A stretch of DNA of 64,000 nt. It comes from Rhizobium sp. CF080. GTDB lineage: Bacteria; Pseudomonadota; Alphaproteobacteria; Rhizobiales; Rhizobiaceae. The position numbers were made by a program, and so were the translations under genes. The notes beneath the pieces were generated by a model, which did not search any database, had not been told where the DNA came from, and saw nothing but the letters and a program-made list of their open reading frames with translations. Each line of letters starts with the position of its first letter. Position 1 is the stretch's first letter. Location: NCBI RefSeq assembly GCF_000282095.2, contig NZ_AKKC02000015.1:186001-250000 (forward strand), in the 5' to 3' direction. This document shows positions 1 through 8,760 of this stretch, piece after piece.

Positions 1-571
1 TGATGCTTTCCAGCAGCGACAGCGCCTTGCGGCCGTTGATCGCCATCAGCCCGCTATTGCACCAGGTGACCTTGCGCTCCTCGTCGGTCGCATCCTTTTC
101 CTCGCGGATAGCGATCAGTTCGCCGTTTTCGACCAGCAGACGGCCGTAGCCGGTCGGTTTGTCCGTACGAAAACCAATCACGACGACATCCGCTCCGACG
201 GCAAGCTTCTCCCGCGCCTCGGCGAACGGGGCGGAGGTGACCAGCGGGACGTCGCCGTAGGCGACCAGAATGTCGTCATAACCGCGAGTGATCGCTTGTT
301 TGGCCGTCAGCACGGCATGGCCGGTGCCGCGCCGCTCGGTCTGGAGGAAGGCCTCGACCGAAACCCCGTTGACGGCGCCTGCCTTGGCCACTCCGTCCGC
401 GTCGCGGCCGACCACCAGCGCCGCTTCCGTCACGCCGGTCGAAGCCACCGCCGCCATCACGTGGGCGATCATCGGCCGGCCGGCGATCGGGTGCAGCACT
501 TTCGACATCGACGATTTCATGCGCGTGCTGTCGCCGGCGGCGAGGATGACGGCAAGGCAGGAACGGCTCAT
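1..571 (-). CDS. glmU: GlmU, bifunctional UDP-GlcNAc pyrophosphorylase / GlcN-1-P acetyltransferase (5' part, cut by window edge)
   Basis: Makes UDP-N-acetylglucosamine in the cytoplasm, the precursor of peptidoglycan and lipid A. Only the first ~190 residues are inside the window, all from the N-terminal nucleotidyltransferase domain; the C-terminal left-handed beta-helix acetyltransferase domain lies off the edge. Visible motifs are the nucleotide-binding loop LAAGDSTRMKS near residue 10, KVLHPIAGRPM at about 24-34, QTERRGTGHAV and the metal-site stretch AYGDVPL. The loop has Ser where the general GlmU consensus has Gly (GxGTRM). The ATG at 571 has a strong AGGAG Shine-Dalgarno about 7 bases upstream. 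A terminator at 659-680 separates it from the upstream ABC importer operon, so it is probably transcribed separately. High confidence in the family. Confidence 0.93.
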   Translation of the reverse strand, partial: MSRSCLAVILAAGDSTRMKSSMSKVLHPIAGRPMIAHVMAAVASTGVTEAALVVGRDADGVAKAGAVNGVSVEAFLQTERRGTGHAVLTAKQAITRGYDDILVAYGDVPLVTSAPFAEAREKLAVGADVVVIGFRTDKPTGYGRLLVENGELIAIREEKDATDEERKVTWCNSGLMAINGRKALSLLESI

Positions 572-658
572 CGGGATTCTCCTTCTCAGGCAATTTGCCG
601 CTTCATAACAGCAAGATGATTGACGTGCGATAAAAGCCTTATGTGCGCCAGAAACAAA

Positions 659-680
659 AAGGGCGCTCGAAAGCGCCCTT
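659..680 (-). terminator. Rho-independent terminator of the BMP ABC-importer operon
   Basis: Perfect inverted repeat AAGGGCGCT / AGCGCCCTT with a short loop. Read on the minus strand it runs straight into TTTTTGTTTC, a good T-tract. It lies about 105 bases after the stop codon of the substrate-binding protein gene and before glmU. Confidence 0.85.
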
Positions 681-785
681 GATGTTGTCAACCCGACCCC
701 TCGGGTCCGTCGCTCGCGCTCCGGGCGTTCGTCGCCGCAATCGATTCACTGGATCGATCGCTCGGGCTTTGCCCGACCGCTCCCA
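681..785 (-). other. Structured 3' untranslated stretch with three further short hairpins
   Basis: Between the stop codon of the binding-protein gene and the terminator there are three perfect small inverted repeats: ACCCGA/TCGGGT (691-706, loop CCCC), ATCGAT/ATCGAT (740-758) and TCGGGC/GCCCGA (762-776, loop TTT). No open reading frame of interest is present. The density of stems suggests an RNA-stabilising element, a 3'-UTR-derived small RNA or a palindromic intergenic repeat; the sequence alone does not decide which. Confidence 0.4.
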
Positions 786-1859
786 CTATTGCGGCAGCTT
801 GTCGTCGACGCCTTCGATGTAGAAGTTCATGCCGAGCAGAACGCCGTCCTGCGCCTTTTCGCCGGCCTTCAGCCAGGCGCTACCGTCCTGCTTGTTGATC
901 GGGCCGGTGAACGGATGCAGTTCGCCCGACTTGATCTTGGCTTCGGTCTCTTCGGCCATCGCCTTCACGTCGTCCGGCATGTTGGTGTAGGGCGCCATGG
1001 TCAGGATCCCATCCTTCAGGCCGTCCCAGATCTGCTCTGACTTCCATGTGCCGTCTAGCAGCGCCTGGGTGCGCTTGATGTAATAGGCGCCCCAGGTGTC
1101 GACGATCGCGGTCAGCTGCGTCTTCGGACCGGCGGCGATCATGTCGGACGCCTGGCCGAAAGCGAGGATGCCGCGCTCGGAGGCGACCTGCATCGGGGCG
1201 GTCGTATCGGTGTGCTGGGTCAGAATGTCGACGCCCTGGTCGATCAGCGCCTTGGCGGCGTCGGCTTCCTTGCCCGGATCGAACCAGGTATTGGCCCAGA
1301 CGACCTTGAGCTTGAAGTTCGGGTTGATCGACTTCGCGCCGAGCTCGAAGGCGTTGATGCCCATCACCACTTCCGGGATCGGGAAGGAGGCGATGTAGCC
1401 GGCGACGCCCTTCTTCGACATCTTCGCGGCGATCTGGCCCTGGATATAGCGGCCTTCATAGAAGCGCGAATTGTAGGTGGCGAGGTTCGGAGCGGCCTTG
1501 AAGCCGGTCGCGTGCTCGAACTTCACGTCGGGGAATTTCGCGGCGACCTTGACGGTGGCATCCATGAAGCCGAAGGACGTCGTGAACACCAGCGCGCAGC
1601 CGGAGCGGGCCATACGCTCGATGGCGCGCTCCGCATCGGGGCCTTCCGGAACGTTTTCCAGGAAGGGCGTTTCGACCTTGGTGCCGAGTGCCTTGTCGAG
1701 CTGCTGGCGACCGAGATCATGCGCCTGGGTCCATCCACCATCCGTCTTCGAACCGACGTAGATGAAACAGACCTTCTTCTTCTCCTGGGCCTGGGCGCCG
1801 GTCGAGAAACCGCCCATCAGGGCGGCCGATGCGGCAAGGGCGATAATCAGTTTCTTCAT
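786..1859 (-). CDS. BMP-family ABC transporter substrate-binding protein (probable nucleoside binding)
   Basis: Periplasmic solute receptor of 357 residues. Residues 1-24 form a Sec signal peptide (MKKLIIALAASAALMGG..., cleavage after AQA). The mature protein starts with VCFIYVGSKTDGGWTQAHDLGR, which is characteristic of the Bmp/Med family of lipoprotein/nucleoside receptors. It lacks a lipobox cysteine, as expected for a soluble Gram-negative periplasmic version. It is first in function but last in transcription of the minus-strand operon ATPase-permease-permease-receptor. Characterised relatives bind purine nucleosides (PnrA) or are nucleoside receptors, so nucleoside import is the best guess; the ligand cannot be read from sequence. 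A 47-base gap separates it from the upstream permease gene. Confidence 0.88.
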   Translation of the reverse strand: MKKLIIALAASAALMGGFSTGAQAQEKKKVCFIYVGSKTDGGWTQAHDLGRQQLDKALGTKVETPFLENVPEGPDAERAIERMARSGCALVFTTSFGFMDATVKVAAKFPDVKFEHATGFKAAPNLATYNSRFYEGRYIQGQIAAKMSKKGVAGYIASFPIPEVVMGINAFELGAKSINPNFKLKVVWANTWFDPGKEADAAKALIDQGVDILTQHTDTTAPMQVASERGILAFGQASDMIAAGPKTQLTAIVDTWGAYYIKRTQALLDGTWKSEQIWDGLKDGILTMAPYTNMPDDVKAMAEETEAKIKSGELHPFTGPINKQDGSAWLKAGEKAQDGVLLGMNFYIEGVDDKLPQ

Positions 1860-1906
1860 TTCCTAACCTCTATTGGCTTGAAGACGTTTTGTTTTTGGTT
1901 CCACGG

Positions 1907-2833
1907 TCACCGGTCGGGGACAAAGGGTTTCCCGAGCGAAGCCGGCGTGTTGATGAGCGTCGTGCGACGATTATGCGAAATGATGATCAGCACGACAATA
2001 GTCGCCGCATAGGGAAGTGCGGAGAGGAACTGCGACGGGATGACGATGCCGAGATTCTGCGCCAGGATCTGCGCATGCAGTTGGCCGATGCCGACCGCAC
2101 CGAACAGGTAGCCGCCGGCCAGAATCCGCCACGGCCGCCAGGAGGCGAAAACGACGAGCGCCAGCGCAATCCAGCCGCGGCCGGCCGACATGTTCTCTAC
2201 CCATTGCGGTGTGTAGACGAGCGAAAGCTGGGCGCCGGCGAGGCCTGCACAGGCACCCCCGAACATCACCGCCAGATAGCGGGTGCGGATAACGTTGATG
2301 CCGAGCGCATGGGCCGAGGAATGGCTGTCGCCGATTGCCCGCAGCTTGAGGCCTGTGCGGCTCTTGAACAGGAACCAGTGGATACCGATCACCAATGCGA
2401 CCGACAGGTAGAAGATCAGGTCCTGGCTGAACAGCACGCGGCCGAAGAACGGAATGTCGGAAAGCAGCGGAAAGACGATCGGCTGCAGCTTGATGCCGGG
2501 CTGGCCGACAAAGGCTTCGCCGATCTGGCCGGAAAGCCCGAGCCCGAGGATGGTGAGAGCCAGGCCGGTCGCAACCTGATTGGCGACCAGCGTCAGCGTC
2601 AGGAAACCGAAGAGCAGGGAAAAGATCCCGCCGCCGAGAATGCCGGCCAGAATGCCGGCATAGGGGGACCCGGTCAGCTGTGCGGCCACGAAGGCGCAGA
2701 CCGCGCCCATGATCATCATACCCTCGACGCCAAGGTTCAGCACGCCGGAGCGCTCGGTCACCAGTTCGCCGAGGGCTGCGAGAACCAGCGGGGTCGATGC
2801 TGTGATGACGGTGAGCAGGATCGCCTCGAACAT
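1907..2833 (-). CDS. ABC transporter permease (BMP/nucleoside importer, second permease)
   Basis: Inner-membrane permease of about 308 residues, in the BPD_transp_2 (branched-chain amino acid/ribose/nucleoside) superfamily. The start MFEAILLTVITASTPLVLAALGEL is chosen because the ATG at 2833 overlaps the stop codon of the preceding permease gene (TGATG), giving translational coupling; a longer in-frame reading to 3325 would run through that permease gene. The ERSGVLNLGVEGMM segment near residue 30 is the typical family signature. About eight hydrophobic segments follow. It pairs with the 363-residue permease at 2833-3924 to form the channel. Confidence 0.88.
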   Translation of the reverse strand: MFEAILLTVITASTPLVLAALGELVTERSGVLNLGVEGMMIMGAVCAFVAAQLTGSPYAGILAGILGGGIFSLLFGFLTLTLVANQVATGLALTILGLGLSGQIGEAFVGQPGIKLQPIVFPLLSDIPFFGRVLFSQDLIFYLSVALVIGIHWFLFKSRTGLKLRAIGDSHSSAHALGINVIRTRYLAVMFGGACAGLAGAQLSLVYTPQWVENMSAGRGWIALALVVFASWRPWRILAGGYLFGAVGIGQLHAQILAQNLGIVIPSQFLSALPYAATIVVLIIISHNRRTTLINTPASLGKPFVPDR

Positions 2834-3924
2834 CAGCCCTTCACCTCCCCCGTTTTCATGCCCGAAAAGATCAGCCGGATCCTGTAGTGGATCAGCGTAT
2901 CGCAGGAGAGCACGAAAAAGAGCAGCAACCCTTGAAAGACGCGGCTGACCTTGTCCGAAATGCCGATCGAAAGCTGCGCCGCCTCGCCACCGAGATAAGT
3001 CAGCGCGAGCACGAGGCCGGAGGCGATGATGCCGAGCGGGTTGAGCCGTCCGAGGAACGCGACGATGATCGCCGTGAAGCCGTAACCCGGCGAGATGATC
3101 GGCTGGAGATGACCGATCGAGCCGGAAACTTCCGAAATGCCGGCAAGACCGGCGAGTGCTCCCGACAACAGCATCGAGAACCAGACCATTCGGCGGGCGG
3201 AGAAGCCGGCAAAGCGCCCGGCCCGCTCCGACTGGCCGAGCACCGAGACCTCGAAGCCCTTCAGCATGAAGCGCATCATGAACCAAAGCGCCACGGCCGC
3301 GACGATCGCGAAGATGAAGGCCCAATGGGCGCGGCCTGACGAAGACAGAATTTCCGGCACGACGGCCTCGATCTGGAACGTCTTCGTAATCGGGAAATTA
3401 TTGCCCTGTGGATCGCGCCATGGTCCGCGCACCAGCCAGTCGAGATAGAGCTGGGCGATATAGACCAACATCAGGCTGGTCAGGATCTCGTTGGTGTTGA
3501 AGCGGGTCTTCAGGAGCGCCGGGATGCCGGCATAAAGCGCACCGCCGAGCATGCCGAGGATGAGCATCAACGGCAGGATCATCGGCGAGTGCCAGGCGGG
3601 ATAAAGCACCGGCAGGATCGAGCCGGTGATGGCACCGATGGTGAACTGGCCTTCTGCCCCGATATTCCAGTTGTTGGAGCGGTAGCAGACCGACAGGCCG
3701 ACCGCGATCAGGATCAAGGGTGCTGCCTTGATCGCCAGCTCGTGCAGCGACCAGACTTCCAGCAGCGGCTCGATGAAGAAGCTGTAGAGCGCGCTCACCG
3801 GGTTCTTGCCGAGCAGCCAGAACATGATGGCACCGAAGAGCAGCGTCAGTGCGAGCGCCAGCAGCGGCGAGAGGACCGAGAACAGCGTCGAGACGCGGGC
3901 GCGCTTCTGGAGTTCAATGCGCAT
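2833..3924 (-). CDS. ABC transporter permease (BMP/nucleoside importer, first permease)
   Basis: 363-residue integral membrane protein with an N-terminal cytoplasmic stretch (MRIELQKRARVS), a first hydrophobic span at about residues 15-38 and multiple further spans. The stretch NNWNIGAEGQ near residue 88 matches the conserved loop of this permease family. It belongs to the same subfamily as its neighbour but is longer, the usual asymmetry of the two permeases in BMP-type importers. It starts 11 bases inside the ATPase gene and its stop overlaps the start of the next permease, so the three genes are translationally coupled. Confidence 0.88.
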   Translation of the reverse strand: MRIELQKRARVSTLFSVLSPLLALALTLLFGAIMFWLLGKNPVSALYSFFIEPLLEVWSLHELAIKAAPLILIAVGLSVCYRSNNWNIGAEGQFTIGAITGSILPVLYPAWHSPMILPLMLILGMLGGALYAGIPALLKTRFNTNEILTSLMLVYIAQLYLDWLVRGPWRDPQGNNFPITKTFQIEAVVPEILSSSGRAHWAFIFAIVAAVALWFMMRFMLKGFEVSVLGQSERAGRFAGFSARRMVWFSMLLSGALAGLAGISEVSGSIGHLQPIISPGYGFTAIIVAFLGRLNPLGIIASGLVLALTYLGGEAAQLSIGISDKVSRVFQGLLLFFVLSCDTLIHYRIRLIFSGMKTGEVKG

Positions 3925-5488
3925 GCGCCGCCTCCGGAACAGAGTGGCTTTCGTGGACGCCGCCCATCAAGAGCCCGATGCGCTCCAAGGTCAGTGTGCC
4001 GGCCGGATGAGGCTCCGAGAGCCGGCCTTCCGAGATGACGGCGATATTGGTCGCCACTTCAAAGATCTCGTCGAGATCCTGGCTGATCACCACCACCGCC
4101 GAGCCGGACTTGGCGAGATCGATCAGCGCCTGGCGGATGCGGCTTGCGGCACCGGCATCGACGCCCCAGGTCGGCTGGTTGACGACGAGCACGGAGGGCT
4201 GCCGGTCGAGCTCGCGCCCGACGATGAACTTCTGGAGATTGCCGCCGGACAGCGAACCTGCCTGCGGGTCCTCGCCGCTCTTGCGGACATCCATCGCCTC
4301 GCAGATGCGGCGGGTGGCGGAGCGGATCGCATCGAAGCGGATGACGGAAAATGCGCCGCCCGAAAGGAAGGCCTTCCTGTCCGACTGGCTGCGCGCGAGG
4401 AGAAGATTGTCCGACAATGCCATCGCGGAGACCGCCGCATGGCCGTGACGCTCTTCCGGCACGAAGCCGGCGCCGAGCAGCCTGCGGCCGTTGATGCCGG
4501 TGCGGCCAACCGCCTTGCCGCGGATGCGGATCGCCTCGTCCTCGGCGACCGGATATTCGCCCGAGAGCACGTCGAAGAGTTCGCCCTGGCCATTGCCCGC
4601 AACGCCCGCGATTGCCAGCACTTCGCCGGCGCGTACGTTCATGGCGATGTTCTTGAGTGACACGGCAAAGGGCGTGCGCGCCGGGACCGAAAGATTGCGG
4701 ACCTCGATGCGGATGTCGCCGAGCGCCGTGCCGGCATCCCGGTGGACTTCGGCAACGTCCGAGCCGACCATCATCCGGGCGAGCGAGGCCGGCGTTTCGT
4801 GTTTGGGATCGCAGGCGCCGGTGACCTTGCCGTGGCGCAGGACCGTGGCGCGATCGCAGATGCGGCGCACCTCCTCCAGCCGGTGGCTGATGTAGAGAAC
4901 CGAGCGGCCCTCGGCCTTCAGCTTGAACAGCGTCTCGAACAGCCGGTCGGCCTCCTGCGGCGTCAAGACCGATGTGGGCTCATCGAGGATGATCAGCTTG
5001 GGGTTCTGAAGCAGAGCCCGGACGATCTCGATACGCTGGCGCTCGCCGACCGACAGGTCCGCCACATGTGCCTTGGGATCGAGGGGCAGGCCGTATGCCT
5101 TGGAAAGCGACGCCGCTTCGTCCGATATCCTGGCAAGTGAAATCTTCGGGTCGAGCGACAGCGCGATGTTTTCGGCGACCGTCAGCGCCTCGAACAGCGA
5201 GAAATGCTGGAAGACCATGCCGATGCCGAGCCGGCGGGCCTCGCCCGGAGACCCGATCGTCACCGGAGAACCTTCCCAGAGCATTTCGCCGGCGCTCGGC
5301 TGCAGCACGCCGAAGAGCATTTTCACCAGCGTCGACTTGCCGGCACCGTTCTCACCGAGCAATGCGCGAATTTCACCGGGCGCGATATCCAAATCGATCG
5401 CGTTGCAAGCCGCGAAGCTGCCGAAAAGCTTGGTCAAACCTCGAACCGACAGAAGCGGAACGGCCGCCGGACCCTCGGATAACGTCAC
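3914..5488 (-). CDS. ABC transporter ATP-binding protein, two fused nucleotide-binding domains (BMP/nucleoside importer)
   Basis: Energises the importer encoded by the next three genes. Two ABC domains lie in tandem: the N-terminal one has Walker A GENGAGKST, signature LSVGERQRIEIVRAL and Walker B LIILDEPTS; the C-terminal one has a weaker P-loop region (GVAGNGQGEL) and signature LSGGNLQKFIVGRE, the usual degeneracy in RbsA/MglA-like double ATPases. I place the start at the GTG at 5488, preceded by an AGGGGG purine run; an in-frame TTG at 5545 would add 19 residues of poor conservation character. The gene overlaps the following permease by 11 bases. The 167-base gap up to pcs probably holds the operon promoter. 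Confidence 0.88.
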   Translation of the reverse strand: MTLSEGPAAVPLLSVRGLTKLFGSFAACNAIDLDIAPGEIRALLGENGAGKSTLVKMLFGVLQPSAGEMLWEGSPVTIGSPGEARRLGIGMVFQHFSLFEALTVAENIALSLDPKISLARISDEAASLSKAYGLPLDPKAHVADLSVGERQRIEIVRALLQNPKLIILDEPTSVLTPQEADRLFETLFKLKAEGRSVLYISHRLEEVRRICDRATVLRHGKVTGACDPKHETPASLARMMVGSDVAEVHRDAGTALGDIRIEVRNLSVPARTPFAVSLKNIAMNVRAGEVLAIAGVAGNGQGELFDVLSGEYPVAEDEAIRIRGKAVGRTGINGRRLLGAGFVPEERHGHAAVSAMALSDNLLLARSQSDRKAFLSGGAFSVIRFDAIRSATRRICEAMDVRKSGEDPQAGSLSGGNLQKFIVGRELDRQPSVLVVNQPTWGVDAGAASRIRQALIDLAKSGSAVVVISQDLDEIFEVATNIAVISEGRLSEPHPAGTLTLERIGLLMGGVHESHSVPEAAHAH

Positions 5489-5655
5489 TGAACCCCCTCG
5501 TTCACCGCGGGCCTCACCTTCTTCGAGGTTTTCATGGCTGCGCAATGCATTGATTTTGCCGACATCCGGCGATCACCCCGGATATTCGACTGATATTGAT
5601 ACCTTTTTTGTTGCTTCGCACAACACTAAAGAAAGGGGGTTTCCAGAACGCTCAA

Positions 5656-6384
5656 CTATTTTCCGAGACTGGGGAAAAGCTGCAGCACGCCGCCGATGCA
5701 ATAGAGATAGATGCCGCTGATCACGACACCGTAGACGACCCAGGCGGGCGTCTCGAAATGCAGGAGCAGCGAATAGCCACCGAGCGCGCACCAGATGAGG
5801 CAGACGGCGAGATTGAGCGGACGGAGCCGCTTGACGCGGACGGGATGCAGGAAGTTGATCGGCAGGAAGGTGAGAATGACCGATACCGAAACCAGAACGA
5901 GAGCCGCCGTGGCGCTTGCATCGATGACGAACAGGGTGAAGATCACCATGTTCCAGACGACCGGGAAGCCGGAGAAGAAGTATTCGTCGGTCTTCATGCC
6001 CATGTCGGCATAATAAACGGCGCTCGAGACGACGATCGCGCCCGCGGCCACGAAGGACCAGGGCTCGCCGATCATGCCGCTCTGGTAGAGCGCAAACGCC
6101 GGCAGCAGCACGTAAGTCACGTAATCGATGATATTGTCGAGCGTGTCGCCCGACCAGTTGGGCAGGACTTCCTTGACCCGCACCTTGCGGGCGATCGGTC
6201 CGTCAATGCCGTCGACGAGGAGCGCCAGACCCAGCCACCAGAACATGTGGACGAAACGGTGCTCGGCTGCTGCGACGACGCCGAGGAAGGCGAGGAACGA
6301 GCCGGAGGCCGTCAGGAGATGAACTGAAAAGGCGCGGATTTCAGCGTAGGGAACTTTTTTATAGTTGAAGATTCGTCTGATCAC
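5656..6384 (-). CDS. pcs: Phosphatidylcholine synthase (CDP-diacylglycerol:choline O-phosphatidyltransferase)
   Basis: Integral membrane enzyme condensing choline with CDP-diacylglycerol to make phosphatidylcholine in one step. This route is typical of rhizobia and other bacteria that associate with eukaryotes. The modified CDP-alcohol phosphotransferase motif is fully present: D61-G-x2-A-R66, then 12 residues, G79-x3-D83-x3-D87. The 12-residue spacing, instead of the usual 8, is the mark of the Pcs branch. The 242-residue length is normal for the family, and there are about eight hydrophobic segments. It is transcribed alone on the minus strand, divergent from the UbiH-like gene at 6573. High confidence. 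Confidence 0.95.
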   Translation of the reverse strand: MIRRIFNYKKVPYAEIRAFSVHLLTASGSFLAFLGVVAAAEHRFVHMFWWLGLALLVDGIDGPIARKVRVKEVLPNWSGDTLDNIIDYVTYVLLPAFALYQSGMIGEPWSFVAAGAIVVSSAVYYADMGMKTDEYFFSGFPVVWNMVIFTLFVIDASATAALVLVSVSVILTFLPINFLHPVRVKRLRPLNLAVCLIWCALGGYSLLLHFETPAWVVYGVVISGIYLYCIGGVLQLFPSLGK

Positions 6385-6572
6385 GCGTCAGTCCCGCCTT
6401 TCCCTCATCCGGCGAGCGAGGTATGCGGCCAATCACCGCGCATTGCAACCTCGTTGCCCTTCGGCCACGCATAAAGCATTGCTTTTTCTATGCTGCGCTG
6501 CCGTGTCCCATGGATATGCAGGCCCCGAAGCTCTAGATATCAATCATACACTTGCAGCGCAGGACGACGGAT

Positions 6573-7775
6573 ATGCAGCATTTCGAGATCGCGGTGGTGG
6601 GCGGGGGACTTTCCGGATCGGTTGCCGCACTGGCGCTCGCGCGCGCCGGACGCAAGGTAGCGCTGATCGCTCCCCTCTCCGAAAAGGCCGATGAACGCAC
6701 GACCGCGCTAATGGACCAGTCCATCCGTTTTCTTGAACGACTTGGCGTCTGGGAGGATATCGCGCCTTCCGCCGCGCCGCTCTCCGTCATGCAGATCATC
6801 GACGGCACCAAGCGATTGCTCCGCGCGCCGACGGCCCAGTTCCGGGCACAGGATGTCGGCCTCTACGCCTTCGGCTACAATATCCCGAACCGGGCGCTGT
6901 CGGAAAAGCTGGATGCGGCGGTGGCTGCCGAACCGAACATCAGCAAGATCGCGCAAAGCGTCGAAATCTTCGACATCTCGGCCGAGAGAGCGGTCTTGAC
7001 GCTCTCGGATGGCGCCTTGATCGGCGCCGATTTCGTCGCGGCGGCCGATGGCCGCCAGTCGAAGGCGCGGGAAATGGCCGGCATCGGCGTGCGCCGCTGG
7101 TCCTATCCGCAGTCGGCGGTGGTGTTGAATTTCGCCCACACTCTGCCGCATGGCAATGTCTCGACCGAATTCCATACCGAAAGCGGACCGTTCACCCAGG
7201 TTCCCCTGCCGGGCCTGCGCTCCAGCCTCGTCTGGGTGGTGAAGCCGGATGAAGCCCGCCGCCTCGTCGAACTTCCGGTCGAGGAACTGTCGCGGCTGGT
7301 CGAGGAGCGGATGCAGTCGATGCTCGGCAAGGTAAAAGTCGAGGGCACGGCGCAGGCGTGGCCGCTTTCCAGCCTGATGGCCGAGCGGTTCGGCAAGGGC
7401 CGGCTGGCGCTGATCGGCGAAGCTGCACATGGCTTCCCGCCGATCGGGGCACAGGGGCTCAACCTGTCGCTCCGCGACGTCATCACCCTTTCGGAACTGC
7501 TCGTCGCCACCGGCGACCACCCGGTCCCGGCCGATGCCGGCGATCGCTTCAACCGGCGCCGCGGGCCGGATATCGTCAGCCGCACCGTCGGCGTCGATCT
7601 TCTCAACCGCTCGCTGCTGTCGGATTTCCTGCCCGTGCAGATGCTACGCGCGGCCGGCCTGCACATCCTCACCAATGCGCCCCCGCTTCGAAACCTGTTG
7701 ATGCGGGAAGGGATCGAGCCTGGCCGTGGCCTGCGCGCCGTCGTCGATGCCTTACGGAAAGAGATCCGGCGATAA
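6573..7775 (+). CDS. UbiH/UbiF-family FAD-dependent hydroxylase
   Basis: 400-residue flavoprotein monooxygenase, most like the ubiquinone-ring hydroxylases. The N-terminal Rossmann dinucleotide fold is VVGGGLSGSVAALALARAGRKV; a second FAD-contact motif GEAAHGFPPIGAQGLNLSLRD lies around residue 285 (Glu replaces the more usual Asp of the GD motif). The ATG at 6573 is preferred over an in-frame TTG at 6552 because AGGACG sits at Shine-Dalgarno distance and the dinucleotide fold begins right after it. Its substrate could be a ubiquinone precursor or another aromatic compound. The 3' end overlaps the convergent AEC gene by 24 bases. Confidence 0.82.
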   Translation: MQHFEIAVVGGGLSGSVAALALARAGRKVALIAPLSEKADERTTALMDQSIRFLERLGVWEDIAPSAAPLSVMQIIDGTKRLLRAPTAQFRAQDVGLYAFGYNIPNRALSEKLDAAVAAEPNISKIAQSVEIFDISAERAVLTLSDGALIGADFVAAADGRQSKAREMAGIGVRRWSYPQSAVVLNFAHTLPHGNVSTEFHTESGPFTQVPLPGLRSSLVWVVKPDEARRLVELPVEELSRLVEERMQSMLGKVKVEGTAQAWPLSSLMAERFGKGRLALIGEAAHGFPPIGAQGLNLSLRDVITLSELLVATGDHPVPADAGDRFNRRRGPDIVSRTVGVDLLNRSLLSDFLPVQMLRAAGLHILTNAPPLRNLLMREGIEPGRGLRAVVDALRKEIRR

Positions 7776-8714
7776 GGTGCCGGAATTGATGAGGTATAGC
7801 AATACCGGCAAGGTCGCCACCGATGCGACGGTGATGATCAGGATGCTGGCAGACGCCCTCTCCTGCCAGATCCCGTATTGCTGGCTGATGACGAAGACAT
7901 TGGTCGCCGGCGGCAGGGCCGAAAGCAGCGTTGCGGAATAGATCCACACCGGATCGAAATTGCCGATCAGCGACAGGACCGTATAGCTCGTCATCGGCAG
8001 GAGGATCAGCTTGAAGACGGTGATATAGCCGATTTCCACCGGCACGCGCTTGATCGGCCTCAGCGCCAGTGTCACCCCCATGGCAAACAACGCGCAGGGG
8101 GCCGCCGCCTGGGCAAGGTAGTCGATGAGCCGCTGGAAGGCAGCCGGCGGCTGCACCGCAAATGCCGCGAAGCAGAACCCGAGCGCCGTCGAGATGATGA
8201 ACGGGTGCAGCACGACCTTCCGCACGATATCGGCGACGACGTGGCTGGCGGGGCGTTTGTCGCCGCCGGCGACCGCCATCATCGCCGGCGCGACGATAAA
8301 ATGCGCGGCGTTCTCGAAGCAGACGATCAGCGCCACCGGCACCGCCGCCGCCTCGCCGAAAGCGAGCAGCGCCAGGCCCGGCCCCATATAGCCAATATTG
8401 CCATAGGCCCCTGCAAACGACTGGATGGTGCAATCGGCAAAGGAACTGCGGCGGATGAAGAAGCCGATCAGGAAGATAACGCAGAAGACGAGATAGGTCG
8501 CGCCGATCTCGCCGAAGATGAAGTCGGCCCGGGTCAACTGTTCGACCGGGGTGCGGGACACCAGCTTGAAGAAGAGCGCCGGCAGGGCCGCGTAGATGAT
8601 GAACGTATTCATCCAGCCAAGCGCTTCGGCCGGCTGTTTCGTCACTCTTGCGGCAAGATAACCGATGAAGATCAGCCCGAAGAAGGGCAACAGCAATGCA
8701 ATGATATCGGCCAT
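7752..8714 (-). CDS. AEC-family (auxin efflux carrier type) permease
   Basis: 320-residue membrane protein with about ten hydrophobic spans, starting MADIIALLLPFFGLIFIGYLAARV. Conserved AEC features are visible: PALFFKL near residue 49, GAYGNIGYMGPGL near 120-132, and a C-terminal half with PPATNVFVISQQYG. Members of this family export small organic acids such as malate or malonate, or auxin-like compounds; nothing here fixes the substrate. Transcribed alone, convergent with the UbiH-like gene, whose coding end it overlaps by 24 bases. Confidence 0.85.
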   Translation of the reverse strand: MADIIALLLPFFGLIFIGYLAARVTKQPAEALGWMNTFIIYAALPALFFKLVSRTPVEQLTRADFIFGEIGATYLVFCVIFLIGFFIRRSSFADCTIQSFAGAYGNIGYMGPGLALLAFGEAAAVPVALIVCFENAAHFIVAPAMMAVAGGDKRPASHVVADIVRKVVLHPFIISTALGFCFAAFAVQPPAAFQRLIDYLAQAAAPCALFAMGVTLALRPIKRVPVEIGYITVFKLILLPMTSYTVLSLIGNFDPVWIYSATLLSALPPATNVFVISQQYGIWQERASASILIITVASVATLPVLLYLINSGTLSPDLFP

Positions 8715-8760
8715 CGGTTCCCTGCCCGCATCACCGGGCGTATTAGAAGACGCTTTTCCG

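Noticed and set aside
1212..2012. Long plus-strand frames opposite the BMP receptor and permease genes
   Set aside because: They are antisense shadows of well-supported genes in GC-rich DNA, with Arg/Gly/His-rich nonsense composition.
5570..5660. Weak stem GTTG/CAAC after pcs as a terminator
   Set aside because: Only four base pairs and no consistent T-run.
7752..7775. Overlap of the UbiH-like and AEC coding ends as a regulatory antisense device
   Set aside because: A 24-base convergent overlap is common in compact genomes and nothing else points to regulation.
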